64,000 bases of DNA, from contig NZ_AEUX02000007.1 in assembly GCF_000188015.2 (NCBI RefSeq), positions 186,001 through 250,000 of the forward strand, given 5' to 3'. Every line of letters starts with the position of its first letter. Positions within the stretch are counted from its first letter, which is position 1. The DNA is from Streptococcus ictaluri 707-05 (lineage in GTDB: Bacteria; Bacillota; Bacilli; Lactobacillales; Streptococcaceae). The position numbers and the translations under genes were made by a program. The notes beneath the pieces are model-generated. The model saw only the letters and a program-made list of their open reading frames with translations, was not told the DNA's origin and did not search any database. Of this stretch, positions 10,401 through 19,301 are shown one piece after another.

Positions 10401-11172
10401 ATACCCAACAAAAGAAATTGAGAATAAACCTAATCATATTAAATTCTTTAAAGTCGGTGACAAAGGTAAAGAACTTGCTGGTGCAGAGTTTGCCCTGAAA
10501 AAGGATAATCAAACGATTCAAACGGTGAAATCAGGCTCTGATGGCAGTTTTGGATTTAACAAACTTAAAGCAGGAAACTATGCGCTATGGGAAACCAAAG
10601 TAGCTGATAATGCCTATCAACTTCCAAAAGAAGTCGTAGCAACATTTAACGTGACCGATGATGGCGGCATTTCAGAACCTATAGGACGCCTCTTTATCCA
10701 AAATGCACAAAAGTCTGATCGCTATGAAATTAGAAATGAACTCATTAATAAAACCATTGATGATCAAAAAATTAAAGTCATCAAAAGAGATGAGCTGACG
10801 GACCTTCCTTTAGCTAATACTCAATTCCAGTTAGAAGCTTCTGATGGAATGATTTATCTGGGTCTGACAGATCGTAAAGGAGAGTATACCTTTGACAAGC
10901 TTCCTTATGGACAATATGTGTTAACGGAAATCGAAGCTCCAGATGGTTATATCCTAGATCGAACACCTCGTAAAATCAATATTACTGAAGCTAGTGGTTC
11001 TGAGACTGAGGTGGTAGCCAGCAGTCCAGTAGGTACTCAACCAGCCCCGGCTAATACGGAAAACGGGGGGGTGCCCCAACCACTACAGACACAGGCAAAG
11101 ATGTTTCTGATAAAATCACCATCAAAAAATTGGAGATTACGTCTTCAAACGATGAAACACCAACTATTGTAA
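7414..11172 (+). CDS. Giant pilus-associated adhesin, N-terminal part (frame broken at G7 tract)
   Basis: 1252 residues in this frame, lacking a wall anchor. It has a signal peptide (about 1-38), and a likely MSCRAMM-like pair of IgG folds (about 60-540). A Cna_B domain follows (about 565-650), then a degenerate von Willebrand A-like segment (about 660-860) inserted as in streptococcal pilus tip proteins. Further Cna_B domains with E-boxes come after it (LRESKAPEAY, LWETKVADNAY, LTEIEAPDGY). At 11065-11071 a run of seven G shifts the frame and the last 34 codons are nonsense. One added G would join it to the frame at 11130-12530, giving about 1705 residues with an LPATG anchor. The start is GTG at 7414 or GTG at 7423, both near AAAGGGGAAA. 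It is last in the pilus 1 operon; as sequenced, the product would be secreted, not anchored. Confidence 0.85.
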   Translation: MSIVNKDKIKKILLKLTVILAICQLLVPTSLTAITVLAEQIGTETVSSGNDKLQDSDLDFEEAMTESGDVLKDASKTWLLLTYSKIEKDLPSQDLFLTLPAGMTVDTVTKDKPLNLQNLSVPSQLAIDEGKETINNTDVISGFEQISESVYKISFKPTTQVVNLVFQVTNPVSDAAIELQLSDKQDVTQALLKKTLTLISDLKGEETPPSSASSNKIQPRAIQSSPSMGNQDISNSLTLANQQLTLVDKDKNGIYDVEAPDSLSFKVDLSLLDQSLIVAGNYFNLKISDSIHYNMLNPTDINFPVLKQDGKVIAVPELTQDSPVDGLLRATGKIVRYTFTDQVSGLTNLNLKLDLGHSVNPNVVQKNGKHDFSYQIGQQIIKQNYDVLYAKPKENDKLNIHQRLTYTDSKQNLKASSLIYVNPKQNVQEAGHQTLTIDVAPKTYDVGGKLATNLLNLNSQTDIKVYKLRDPKGITDAVNLDKQYWEEVKGLSITKGNDKIDIAFDYKQAENTAYAVEVTTTLNQEGGQPLLIAQRSSLQALTKSISEIDSIAIVGSGGSAIGDQSPKGTLYLNKVDSKNLHLANATFTLSGTTTAGQFLYRTLVTDTKEVAISDLPPGTYQLKETAAPSTYVRIESPWTVTVDSSGKVSITGNDADTKKTQEAADIVILWEATKWHYGSSQFYQDRIKEFVDAIGNPNARYTVVGYGGDTSVKAQFLLQSVTESELKSAINKISLATSLPDSRNSILNAYNLALQHFQESKVKQKYLLQLTEYPIYYNEKTLVPNSQATMDSMKSIDVIPYLLVARDPTQNRSSYYLDPQGPSPSFGGLFAKDNIKVAWSKYTTTLFQPDSSDHGYANQIQAIGSAIKQAIPTSVLTITNKQGGQFSLKKIDENKNGLAGATFTLSKRTTVLSAYQVQGDFPSVSQVTSSDRTTLTFDHLKPGVYNLRESKAPEAYAKEDKTYVVVVQNSGKTTIVDEVSFKETDFSMTDASTPTEYPTKEIENKPNHIKFFKVGDKGKELAGAEFALKKDNQTIQTVKSGSDGSFGFNKLKAGNYALWETKVADNAYQLPKEVVATFNVTDDGGISEPIGRLFIQNAQKSDRYEIRNELINKTIDDQKIKVIKRDELTDLPLANTQFQLEASDGMIYLGLTDRKGEYTFDKLPYGQYVLTEIEAPDGYILDRTPRKINITEASGSETEVVASSPVGTQPAPANTENGGVPQPLQTQAKMFLIKSPSKNWRLRLQTMKHQLL
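11065..11071 (+). repeat. G7 homopolymer at the adhesin frame break
   Basis: The tract lies in a Pro/Ala/Thr-rich linker (PAPANTENGG...). With seven G the upstream frame ends at 11172; with eight G it reads GGGAPTTTDTGKDVSDKITI and enters the downstream adhesin domains. The tract marks the exact break between the two frames. Confidence 0.85.
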
Positions 11173-12530
11173 AACCCAACAGTGGTGAAAATATTGTCAT
11201 GCGAGCTGAGTTCACCATTCAAGCAGGTAGTGACATCAAAGCTGGTGATACCTTTACAGTGACCTTACCAAATACCATTGATCCTTTTGGGATATCTGTG
11301 CCAGAAAATGTGGCTTTTCGGGTTATGGGACCACTTGGAACACTAGCACTTGGTAGCTACGATAGTACGACAAGAACCATCACCTACACCTTTACAGACT
11401 ATATCACCAGATACGCGGTATCGACGTTTAGCATGATTTCGCCATTTTTCATTGATCGTCATACGGTTAAGTATAGTCAAAATATTGATATTTACCTTAA
11501 AATTGGGAAACAATCTTCACAGCCTCAAACTTTTGCTATTAATTATGATCCTTATTATGGAGCATTAGATACACATAATCCAGTTAACATTGGCTCAATG
11601 ATTACAAGTTTGGATGAAGCGACAGGAGATTTTGTTAACTATATATATGTTAATCCGCTTGGAAAGAGATTAGAACAAACACAATTAACCTATACTGGAA
11701 GCGGATCAACTATTATCAATCAAGACACTAGAGTCCAAGTTTTTGAAGTTTCATATCCTACTGTACAAATGCCTCCGAGTTGGGGAGTTGACGACAAATC
11801 AATGAGAGAAGTATTTGACACTAATATTAGTAAGAGTGATGGTCGTATTCTTATTGATTTCTATGACGACCTTTTATACGGTAAATCTTATATCGTTAAA
11901 ATCAGTGGCAAATCCGATTTAAAAAATAGCGATCCTATTCATACAGAAGCAGTTTTACAGCAGCGCTATTTTAATTATTACTCTTATTGGATGGAATCGG
12001 GTCTGTATGTTCCAAAAGGTCCTTTTACAGAAAGTTTTAGATTTACAGCTGATGTGACGAAGAAATCAGGCGAAAGTAATGCAGATGGTTCCATCGTTGT
12101 TAATTTGACGAACCGGAAAAATTATATCGACTTTACCAAAACAGATGCTCACGGTAATCCCCTTGAAGCGACTTTCGAGTTACGCAAAAAGTCAGGAAGT
12201 AGTGATACCGTAACTGTCGGTAGTCAGGTAAACTCAGATAAGACAACAGGTAAGTTTTATTTTGAAGGATTAGCTAAGGGAGATTATGAACTTTGGGAAG
12301 TGAAGGCTCTAACTGGCTTTAATAAACCAGTTCAAGCAGTGGCAACCTTTACCGTCAACGATGAAGGAGAAATCGTAGATAAAAGCCTAGCTGATGGTAA
12401 GATTGTCAATTACAAGGTTCCTGAATTACCAGCCACCGGCGGGATAGGAGTCCTACTTTATCTTTTAGGTGGTAGCCTATTGTGCTTTATGGCACTTTTT
12501 GGAAAGCGGCTTAAAAGAATGAAACCTTAA
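11072..12530 (+). pseudogene. Giant adhesin, C-terminal part with LPATG anchor (out of frame)
   Basis: Open in the third frame from just after the G tract; the first internal ATG is at 11130 but no ribosome binding site precedes it and there is no signal peptide, so independent export is unlikely. It encodes KITIKKLEITSSND..., a second MSCRAMM-like domain pair (DTFTVTLPNTIDPF, YTFTDYI, and the latch-like IYVNPLGK), then a Cna_B domain (FTKTDAHGNPLEATFELRKKS, with LWEVKALTGF as E-box), an LPATGG sorting signal, a hydrophobic segment and a KRLKRMK tail. It is best read as the detached C-terminal third of the adhesin beginning at 7414. A terminator follows at 12576. Confidence 0.8.
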
Positions 12531-12575
12531 TGGATGACTAGAGATGCTATCTTTAACGAGCTAATCTTACACAAG

Positions 12576-12608
12576 TAAAAGAGACAGATTCAACTGTCTC
12601 TTTTTTCT
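12576..12608 (+). terminator. Terminator of pilus operon 1
   Basis: AAAGAGACAG and CTGTCTCTTT pair around a short ATTCAA loop, followed by a T-run. It lies about 45 bp after the adhesin stop. Confidence 0.8.
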
Positions 12609-12664
12609 TGCCATTAAGCCTATTACTCATCTTTTTAACTTTTTGATGGTTAGTAGAAGTTTCA

Positions 12665-12699
12665 AACAAAAAACTTTCAGAAATTCTGAAAGTTTGGGA
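12665..12699 (-). terminator. Terminator of the RofA/Nra relic
   Basis: AAACTTTCAGAA pairs with its complement, with an A-run on the plus strand that becomes a T-run on the minus strand. It follows the TGA of the regulator relic at 12704-12706. Confidence 0.65.
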
Positions 12700-12703
12700 G
12701 GAC

Positions 12704-12955
12704 TCATTGTAATTGTTTGGTGACAAACTCTTGGAACTTTTCTTCTTTAAGTTGATAAATCAGCTCCTGAATAGAGCGAACCGATTGGCTAGAATCATCA
12801 AAAGAAAATTCCGCAACAGCAACGCCTTTTGTAAGCTCATGCTGCACAAAGGGGATCAATCGACTGTTGGTGATGATCAAATCAGGTTTTAAATCAGGAA
12901 TTTGGTAGACATTGTCTCGCAGTAGGTAGAAAGAATGAAAATCAATGCTTTTATT
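12704..12955 (-). pseudogene. 3' relic of a RofA/Nra-type regulator gene
   Basis: On the minus strand this encodes about 82 C-terminal residues nearly identical to the end of the RofA-like gene at 20428: DFHSFYLLRDNVYQIPDLKPDLIIT, then SRLIPFVQHELTKGVAVAEF, SFDDSSQSVRSIQELIYQLK. The final residues differ. Similarity to the other copy ends near 12955, so the 5' five-sixths of the gene is gone. It lies between the two pilus modules and suggests that module 2 once had its own divergent stand-alone regulator, or that the modules were joined by recombination between two rofA copies. Confidence 0.85.
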
Positions 12956-13282
12956 AGAATAGTGTGTAACAAATCATCTTTCGAATACTTATCCATTCTC
13001 AAGTCTTTGTATAGGATTGAAATGATTAACAATAATAGCAGTTTTCAGAACTTAAAATTACCTTTAAAAAAATCTAAAAAGCTTGATGATACAAGGTTTT
13101 CTCAAAAATAAGATAAAAAATGACATAAAATGGTGAAGAAATACTAAAAAAATATTTTAAATTCAGTTGGAATATGATAAGATGAGTTTGTTTGTTTGTT
13201 TGTTTTAAAAAGTTCTATAAATGATTTATTTTCATTAATAAATATACATAGAATACTAATATAAGAGAGGGTTAGTTAAAAA
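12956..13282 (+). promoter_or_regulatory. Upstream region of pilus operon 2 with (GTTT)5
   Basis: 327 bp with no gene. A likely core promoter reads TTGGAA...GATAAGAT around 13167-13183. Directly after it come five copies of GTTT (13186-13205) ending in TTTTAAAA. The tract would fall at the transcription start or in the 5' leader of the adhesin at 13283. GAGAGGG at 13265-13271 is a ribosome binding site candidate, rather distant from the ATG. The rest is A+T-rich without visible structure. Confidence 0.45.
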
Positions 13283-16200
13283 ATGAACTATAAAAATGTG
13301 AATAAACTAGTAAGGCTAGGGGTTACTTTTGGGCTTCTTTTTTGGCAGCTAGCAACGCCAATAGGACAAGCAGCTTTTATGCAGGTAAAAGAACCTTCAT
13401 CAACCTCAATTTCCAGTGACTCAGAAGACGAGTTAAGGAGTCAAAAACAAGAATCTACAGATAACAAAGAACTAGTTTCAGAAAATGGGAATGTAAAGAT
13501 ATCAGTAAAAAATGAGTCAGGATTTGAGCCAGATGCGTTAATCAAAGCTACTTTGAATAGCGAGTCTAAGGCGCGTGATAAGCAAAAAAATTATACTCAA
13601 GATATAGAGAAGATGTCTTTGGAATTGAGAAAGCAAGGACGATCAATAAGTGATGTCGACTTGGTTTCCATTGAATGTTCTACAAAGCAACTAAGTGATA
13701 TCACAACAACACTAACTTTTATAAATGGCCTCACTTTAGCAGGCCTTGAAAAAAATAAGCAGAATATTAGAGTAGGTGTAGTTCTACCTGATGGACAAGT
13801 CCAGATAGTAACACCTGTAACTGAACAAGGAGAAGATGGTCATATTAGAAATCTAACTTTTACAGGACAAATTGGGGAAAGGCTTATTATTGTCAGCACA
13901 AACAGTCTAATGGAGGAACAATCAGTTTCATTAGCTCAGTATGGAACTTTATTAATTGATGGATCTGTTGTTGTGTCTAAGCAAGGTGTTAAGAATTACA
14001 GCAAGTCAATCACAGTAAATATTTTAAAGCCAAAGTTATCCTCAATCGAGAGCTCACTCGCATCTAAGGATTTTGAAATCGTTAAAAAGATTGACAATTT
14101 ATACACATGGGATGAGCATTTTGATGTTTTAGATTTTGTTTCCGATGATTATGAAGTGCTAAAAGCAGAATTTCAGTCAGCTACAGATGCTGAACCAACT
14201 CTAAAAGAAATGTTATTTGGTCACTATAGGGTAGTGACAGCTAGGCCAGAGCAAAACAAAATAAGAGCAATTAAGAGCAATACAATTAATATTTATATTC
14301 GATCAACCAAGCCACTTGGTTTAAAACCAATGCCTATTTCTTCTTCGATAATCCAGCCAAGAGGTTTTCGTTCTTATCGCGCAGCAAGAAATATGCAAGC
14401 TGAAAATTCTCACAGTGAATTAGAGCACCACAAACGTATTGATTATCTAGGTGATCAAAAGGATAATCCTGATACCACAGTTGATGACAAAGAAAGAGGT
14501 CACGATACCTCTGACCTCTATCGTCTTTATCTCGATATGACAGGTAAAAAGCAACCATTGGATGTCCTAGTAGTTGTGGATAGGTCTGGGAGTATGCAGG
14601 AGGGAATAGGGTCGGTTCAAAAGTATAGATATTATGCTCAGAGATGGGATAATTACTATGGTCGATGGATTTATCATGGGACCTTTGATTATCCTAGCTA
14701 TCAAGGTGAGTATTTTGACAGAGATCAAATTCGTTATCAATACAGAGGTACCGTATCTATATCTGATGGTATTAGAAGAGATGATGCAGTAAAAAATTCT
14801 CTTCTAGGCGTAAATGGATTGTTGCAGAGGTTTGTTAATATTAATCCAGAAAATAAATTATCAGTTATTGGATTTCAAGGTAGTGTTGATTACCCTGCAG
14901 GAAAATGGTATCCTAATCAATCTCAACGTGGTGGATTTTATCAGCCTAATTTACATAGCAGTAGGGATGCCGATACTCTCAAAGGATGGTCTACTAATTC
15001 TTTATTAGATTCTCATACTTTGACAGCATTGCATAACAATGGTACTAATTACCATGCTGCGTTATTAAAAGCGAATGAGATGCTAAATGAAGTAAAAGAT
15101 GATGGTCGAAGAAAGATAATGATCTTCATAAGTGATGGAGTTCCTACATTCTATTTTGGAGAAGATGGCTATCGCTCAGGAAATGGAAGTTCAAATGATA
15201 GTAATAATGTTACACAGTCACAAGTAGGAAGCAAGCTTGCAATAGATGAGTTTAAGGATAGACATCCTAATCTATCAATATATTCATTGGGTGTCTCTAA
15301 AGATATTAATAGCGATACCTCTAGCTCGAGTCCTGTTGTTCTAAAGTATCTATCAGGTGATAATTATTACTATAGTATTACTGATACAGTAGAATTAGAG
15401 AAAACTGCAAATAAAATCGTTGAAGATAGTAAAATTTTTAACTTAATTATTTCAGATAGCTTAAGTCAGTATGTAGATTACTATGAGCAAAAACCTGACA
15501 TACTTGTTACTAGAATCTCAAAGTCTACAAAAAAAGTTCAAACACTTTTTAAAAATGGGCAGATAACTAATGAGGGGAAATATATTGTTGAGAATGTCTT
15601 GTTTACTCCAAAAACTGATATTCAGTCAAAAGGCAAAGTTACTTTAACTTTTAAACCCGATTACAAGGTTGATGATGAATATACCTATACGCTTTCTTTT
15701 AATGTCAAAGCATCAGATAAAGCCTATGAATCCTATAAGGATATGCAAGGGAAGTATTCAGTGAATGGTGAGAATGATACGGATTACTCAGGTAATCAAA
15801 CCAGTTCTGGAAAAGGTGGTCTTCCTTCTAACTCAGATGCTTCCATTAATTACATGGCTGATAGTCGTCAGCAGAAGTTGCCGTACCCGCACCCTGTTAT
15901 TCAGGTAAAAACAATTCCTGTTAGCTTTACCAAAGTAGATGCTAGTGATACTAGTAAGAAACTTGACGGGGTTATGTTTGAACTCCGAATGGCGGACAAA
16001 AAAACTGTCTGGGAAAAAGGAACAACAGGATCCGATGGAAAAGTAACTTTTAAATATCTCCAAAAAGGGAAAACCTATTATCTTTATGAGACTAAGACCA
16101 GAATAGGGTACACTCTCCCAGAAAATCCATGGGAGGTTAAAGTTGATAGTAATGGTAAGATTACAGTAACCCATCCTATCGAAGGTAATTTGGCTTCTAA

Positions 16201-16354
16201 AGATGAGACCTATATCATAAAAAATCATAAGATTTATCGATTACCATCATCTGGTGGAAGAGGAAGTCAAGTTTTTATTGTTATTGGGAGTATGATGGTA
16301 ACAACTACCATCCTGCTTTATAAACGTCATTCTAGAAAGAAGGTGGAAAATTAA
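13283..16354 (+). CDS. von Willebrand A-domain pilus adhesin (ancillary pilin 1 type)
   Basis: 1023-residue surface protein. It has a signal peptide (about 1-31), an N-terminal region with repeated low-complexity acidic stretches, then a complete-looking von Willebrand A domain. The metal-site motif is DRSGSMQEG (about residue 430, DxSxS) preceded by the hydrophobic DVLVVV strand, and a later strand reads RKIMIFISDGVPTF (about residue 613). A C-terminal Cna_B domain (about 875-960; E-box LYETKTRIGYTLPENPW) precedes the sorting signal LPSSGG (about residue 987), membrane segment and RHSRKK tail. LPSSG departs from LPXTG at position 4. The vWA-plus-Cna_B layout is that of tip adhesins in streptococcal pili. 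It is first in pilus operon 2. Confidence 0.9.
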   Translation: MNYKNVNKLVRLGVTFGLLFWQLATPIGQAAFMQVKEPSSTSISSDSEDELRSQKQESTDNKELVSENGNVKISVKNESGFEPDALIKATLNSESKARDKQKNYTQDIEKMSLELRKQGRSISDVDLVSIECSTKQLSDITTTLTFINGLTLAGLEKNKQNIRVGVVLPDGQVQIVTPVTEQGEDGHIRNLTFTGQIGERLIIVSTNSLMEEQSVSLAQYGTLLIDGSVVVSKQGVKNYSKSITVNILKPKLSSIESSLASKDFEIVKKIDNLYTWDEHFDVLDFVSDDYEVLKAEFQSATDAEPTLKEMLFGHYRVVTARPEQNKIRAIKSNTINIYIRSTKPLGLKPMPISSSIIQPRGFRSYRAARNMQAENSHSELEHHKRIDYLGDQKDNPDTTVDDKERGHDTSDLYRLYLDMTGKKQPLDVLVVVDRSGSMQEGIGSVQKYRYYAQRWDNYYGRWIYHGTFDYPSYQGEYFDRDQIRYQYRGTVSISDGIRRDDAVKNSLLGVNGLLQRFVNINPENKLSVIGFQGSVDYPAGKWYPNQSQRGGFYQPNLHSSRDADTLKGWSTNSLLDSHTLTALHNNGTNYHAALLKANEMLNEVKDDGRRKIMIFISDGVPTFYFGEDGYRSGNGSSNDSNNVTQSQVGSKLAIDEFKDRHPNLSIYSLGVSKDINSDTSSSSPVVLKYLSGDNYYYSITDTVELEKTANKIVEDSKIFNLIISDSLSQYVDYYEQKPDILVTRISKSTKKVQTLFKNGQITNEGKYIVENVLFTPKTDIQSKGKVTLTFKPDYKVDDEYTYTLSFNVKASDKAYESYKDMQGKYSVNGENDTDYSGNQTSSGKGGLPSNSDASINYMADSRQQKLPYPHPVIQVKTIPVSFTKVDASDTSKKLDGVMFELRMADKKTVWEKGTTGSDGKVTFKYLQKGKTYYLYETKTRIGYTLPENPWEVKVDSNGKITVTHPIEGNLASKDETYIIKNHKIYRLPSSGGRGSQVFIVIGSMMVTTTILLYKRHSRKKVEN

Positions 16355-16401
16355 CAGATAAATACTAAGAGCTATATTAATTTAAAAATAGGAGAGAAAG
16401 A

Positions 16402-17344
16402 GTGAGAGAGAAAATAATGCAAAATTTGAAAAAAATATTAGTGACTTTTCTAGCTATTTTAGCCGTAGTTGGATTAGGTATGGGGACAGTTTCAGCACTA
16501 TCAAAAGATGATACAGCTGAATTAAAAATTACAAATATTGAAGGTAAGCCTACCGTAACGCTGTATAAAATTGGGGAAGGTGAATACAGTGAGCGTGGAG
16601 ATTCCTTTGTTAGATTTAAATTTATAAAAGGTGTTGTTTTATCAGAGGATAAACCTACCTCCACAGAAATCAATAAGATTGCCAATGATATAAATAGAGG
16701 TACTGTTAAAGCCGAACTCATTGATAAACAAGAGAATATTATAGGAGCTTATAACTATCGTGTAACTGGTGCAAGTGTTTACATAGCTAATATAATAACG
16801 GGAGCTGAGGATGGACGTACCTATAACCCGATTTTATTGACAGCTTCATATACTGGAGAAGGTGTGATTAAAGCTGGAGAAGTATCTGTAACTGATCATT
16901 ATCTTTATGGGGAAACTGTAGTTGCTAAATCAAGTCAGCCCTTTATTAAAAAACATATCACGAAATCTTCAAAAGATGATAATAGAGATACTGCATCTGT
17001 GGGAGAAAAAATTGATTTCAAATTAACGATTCAGTTACCAAACTATTCTAAAGAAGCTACCAATAAAACAGTCTTCGTATCTGATGCTATGTCACAAGGT
17101 TTAACCTTTCTATCTAGTAGTTTAGTTATTAACTGGAATAGTCAAACTTTAAGAGCAAAAAACAATCGATTTGAATATAATAATAAAACAATTGCAGAGT
17201 TATCATTTAATGATAATAGCTTCCATCTTAATTTTAATTATGATAATTTAGAAAATCACGCCCCAGAAGTGATTTACAGTGCTCTTTTGAATGAAAAGGC
17301 AATTGTTGGTAAAGATGGTAACTCCAACAATGTAGAATACTACT
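16402..17344 (+). pseudogene. Backbone pilin of pilus 2, 5' part (split by IS3-family element)
   Basis: It starts at GTG 16402 (GGAGAG 5 nt upstream) or ATG 16417, with a signal peptide ending near MGTVSA. The Cna_B-like fold continues to EYY at 17344, where an IS3-family element begins. The pilin resumes at 18566 as SNNPNKGG. Removing the IS and one copy of the 3-bp target duplication ACT restores a single frame of about 550 residues. VVAKSSQPFIKK (about residue 175) may hold the pilin-motif lysine. As it stands, the truncated product gains a short IS-encoded tail, lacks an anchor and cannot be polymerised. Gene order adhesin-pilin-sortase matches pilus operons. Confidence 0.88.
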
Positions 17345-17392
17345 TGAAAAGGCAACACTTTTCTGTACAACATTTATAAAGTGCTTTTTTCT

Positions 17393-18171
17393 TTAAGCAA
17401 TTAATCTCCATGTCATGGGTGTCTGGTAGTTGAGACTGCCATGAATGCGATGGTAATTCCACCAGTGCACATAATCTTTCGTTTTAAGGATTAATTCTTC
17501 CAGTGACTGAAAGGTTTCTTGATGAATAAATTCAATTTTGAAAGCGCGATAGGTGCTCTCAGCTACCGCATTGTCATAGGGACAGCCTGCTTGGCTTAGA
17601 GAACGATTGATTCCAAAAGCTTCCAACATGTCATCAATCAGCTGATTATCAAACTCCTTCCCACGATCAGAATGGAAGATCTTGACCTTGGTCAGAGCGT
17701 AAGGGATGCTCTGAATCGCTTGTTTAACCAATTCGGCGGTCTTATGCCAACCAACTGACAAACCGATGATTTCACGATTGAAGAGATCAATAATCAAGCA
17801 AACATAAGCCCAGCTATTACCGACACGAACGTAGGTTAAGTCTGTTACTAAAGCATTTAGAGGCTTTTCTTGATGAAATTGTCTGGCTAAGTGATTAGGA
17901 ATAGCTGCCACATTCTCCCTTTTGAATGTGGCTTGAAGGCTGCTTTCTGATAAACGGATACTAAGTTGAGTTTGTGCATGATGCGACGAATCCGACGACG
18001 AGACAGCTGGATGCCTTCATTTTCCAAACATTTCTTGATTTTCCTAGCCCCGTATCTGGCCTTACTTTCGAGAAAAATAGCTTTGATATTTTCTTCAAGT
18101 TCCGCTTCAGAGACTGGTTTAACAGCCTTGTAGTAATAGCTAGAACGAGGAATGTTCAACCAACGACACAT
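17393..18171 (-). pseudogene. IS3-family transposase orfB, frameshifted
   Basis: DDE integrase core (DLTYVRVGNSWAYVCLIIDLF, HSDRGKEFDNQ, and a glutamate in CPYDNAVAEST). The intact copy at 60182-60961 shows one continuous 259-residue frame; here one T is missing in the run near 17912, splitting it into 18171-17887 and 17911-17393. This copy probably cannot move by itself but could be mobilised by the intact copy. Confidence 0.88.
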
Positions 18172-18206
18172 GGCTGAAATGCTATATTTGTCTTTATTAG
18201 CAGTGA

Positions 18207-18497
18207 TTACTTCTCTTTTCGTGCCATAATCACCGCCGCTTGCTTTAGGATATCTAACTGCATTTCGAGTTCTTTATTACGCTTTCGGAGTTCAATCAGT
18301 TCACGCTGCTCATCTGTAAGATTATCAATAGTTTTAAAGGAACCAGTTGTTTTAGCCTGACGTACCCACTTATCGAAGGTTGATGGGGTTAACTCATATT
18401 CTTTGATAAGCTCACTTCGTTTCATCCCTGCATTGTGAAGGTCAACGATTTGTTGCTTAAAGTCATCGGTGAAGTGGCGACGTATTTTTCTAGACAT
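18207..18497 (-). CDS. IS3-family transposase orfA
   Basis: 96-residue helix-turn-helix and leucine-zipper protein (RRHFTDDFKQQIVDLHNAGM..., then RKRNKELEMQLDILKQAAVI). In IS3 elements it is joined to orfB by programmed -1 frameshifting to give the full transposase; alone it acts in end recognition and repression. It is identical to the copy at 60997-61287. Confidence 0.92.
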   Translation of the reverse strand: MSRKIRRHFTDDFKQQIVDLHNAGMKRSELIKEYELTPSTFDKWVRQAKTTGSFKTIDNLTDEQRELIELRKRNKELEMQLDILKQAAVIMARKEK

Positions 18498-18565
18498 AAT
18501 ATTCTCCTATTTTCTTTAGTGTAGAACACTTTATAAATTCTGTCTAGTTTAGTGTAACCTATTCA

Positions 18566-19281
18566 ACTATTCAAATAATCCCAATAAAGGGGAGACACAT
18601 AAAACAACTGATAAACCTCAAGAAGGTGAAGGGTCTGGTATCACTAAAAAGACGGACAAAAAGACCGTTTACACCTATCGTGTAGCCTTTAAGAAAACAG
18701 GTAAAGATAATGCCCCACTAGCTAATGCTGTTTTCGGAATTTATTCAGATGAAACTGCCAAAACATTAGTTGATATTGTTGTGACAAATCAGGATGGGTA
18801 TGCCGCTTCAAATCAAGTGGGTAAAGGGACTTATTACGTCAAAGAACTCAAAGCTCCTAAAGGATATTCACTGAACACTAAAGTATATTCAGTAGAAGCC
18901 CATTGGGATAAAGCAAAAACAACTTCTACAAATAATCGTTCAGAGACAATTTATACAACAGATGAAAGTCAAAAATCTCCAGGGACCGCCACAGTAGGTT
19001 GGTTGGTAGGCAATACCTTCTACAAAGAAAAGCCTGAAGGAAAAGATGCTAAAGTTGCTTATATCAAAAAATCTACAGAAGAGGCGTCTACAACAACCGA
19101 AGTTAAAGAAAATCAAAACGAAGGAGCAGGAACTGTTTTATTAAACGAAACAATCCCAAACACCAAACTAGGTGAATTACCTTCGACAGGTAGCGTTGGT
19201 ACTTACCTCTTCACAGCTATTGGCTCGGCTGCTATGATCGGTGCAATTGGTATTTATATTGTTAAACGTCGTAAAGCTTAA
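18566..19281 (+). pseudogene. Backbone pilin of pilus 2, 3' part
   Basis: Resumes the pilin frame after the IS: SNNPNKGGDTHKTTDKPQ..., a Cna_B-type domain (VAFKKTGKDNAPLANAVFGIYS, E-box VKELKAPKGYSL), then the LPSTGS sorting signal, a hydrophobic segment and a KRRKA tail. There is no start or signal peptide of its own; the first ATG near 18781 lies within the domain. It is the detached C-terminal part of the gene beginning at 16402. A terminator-like hairpin separates it from the sortase. Confidence 0.87.
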
Positions 19282-19301
19282 TGCTTTCAAAAGTCGAAAT
19301 C

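Larger units (their letters stand above)
17345..18565 (-). mobile_element. IS3-family insertion sequence, copy 1
   Basis: 1221 bp bounded by imperfect terminal repeats TGAAAAGG.. and ..CCTATTCA, with a 3-bp direct duplication ACT on both sides. It carries orfA and orfB of an IS3-type transposase on the minus strand. It is almost identical to the copy at 60134-61355, with at least one 1-bp deletion in orfB. The family matches streptococcal IS3 elements such as those of S. dysgalactiae; I cannot name the exact element. Confidence 0.9.

Noticed and set aside
10252..10521. Minus-strand frame inside the giant adhesin
   Set aside because: Lies within Cna_B coding sequence, with no start signal; shadow.
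14814..15008. Short frame inside the vWA adhesin gene
   Set aside because: Overlaps the conserved vWA domain in another frame.
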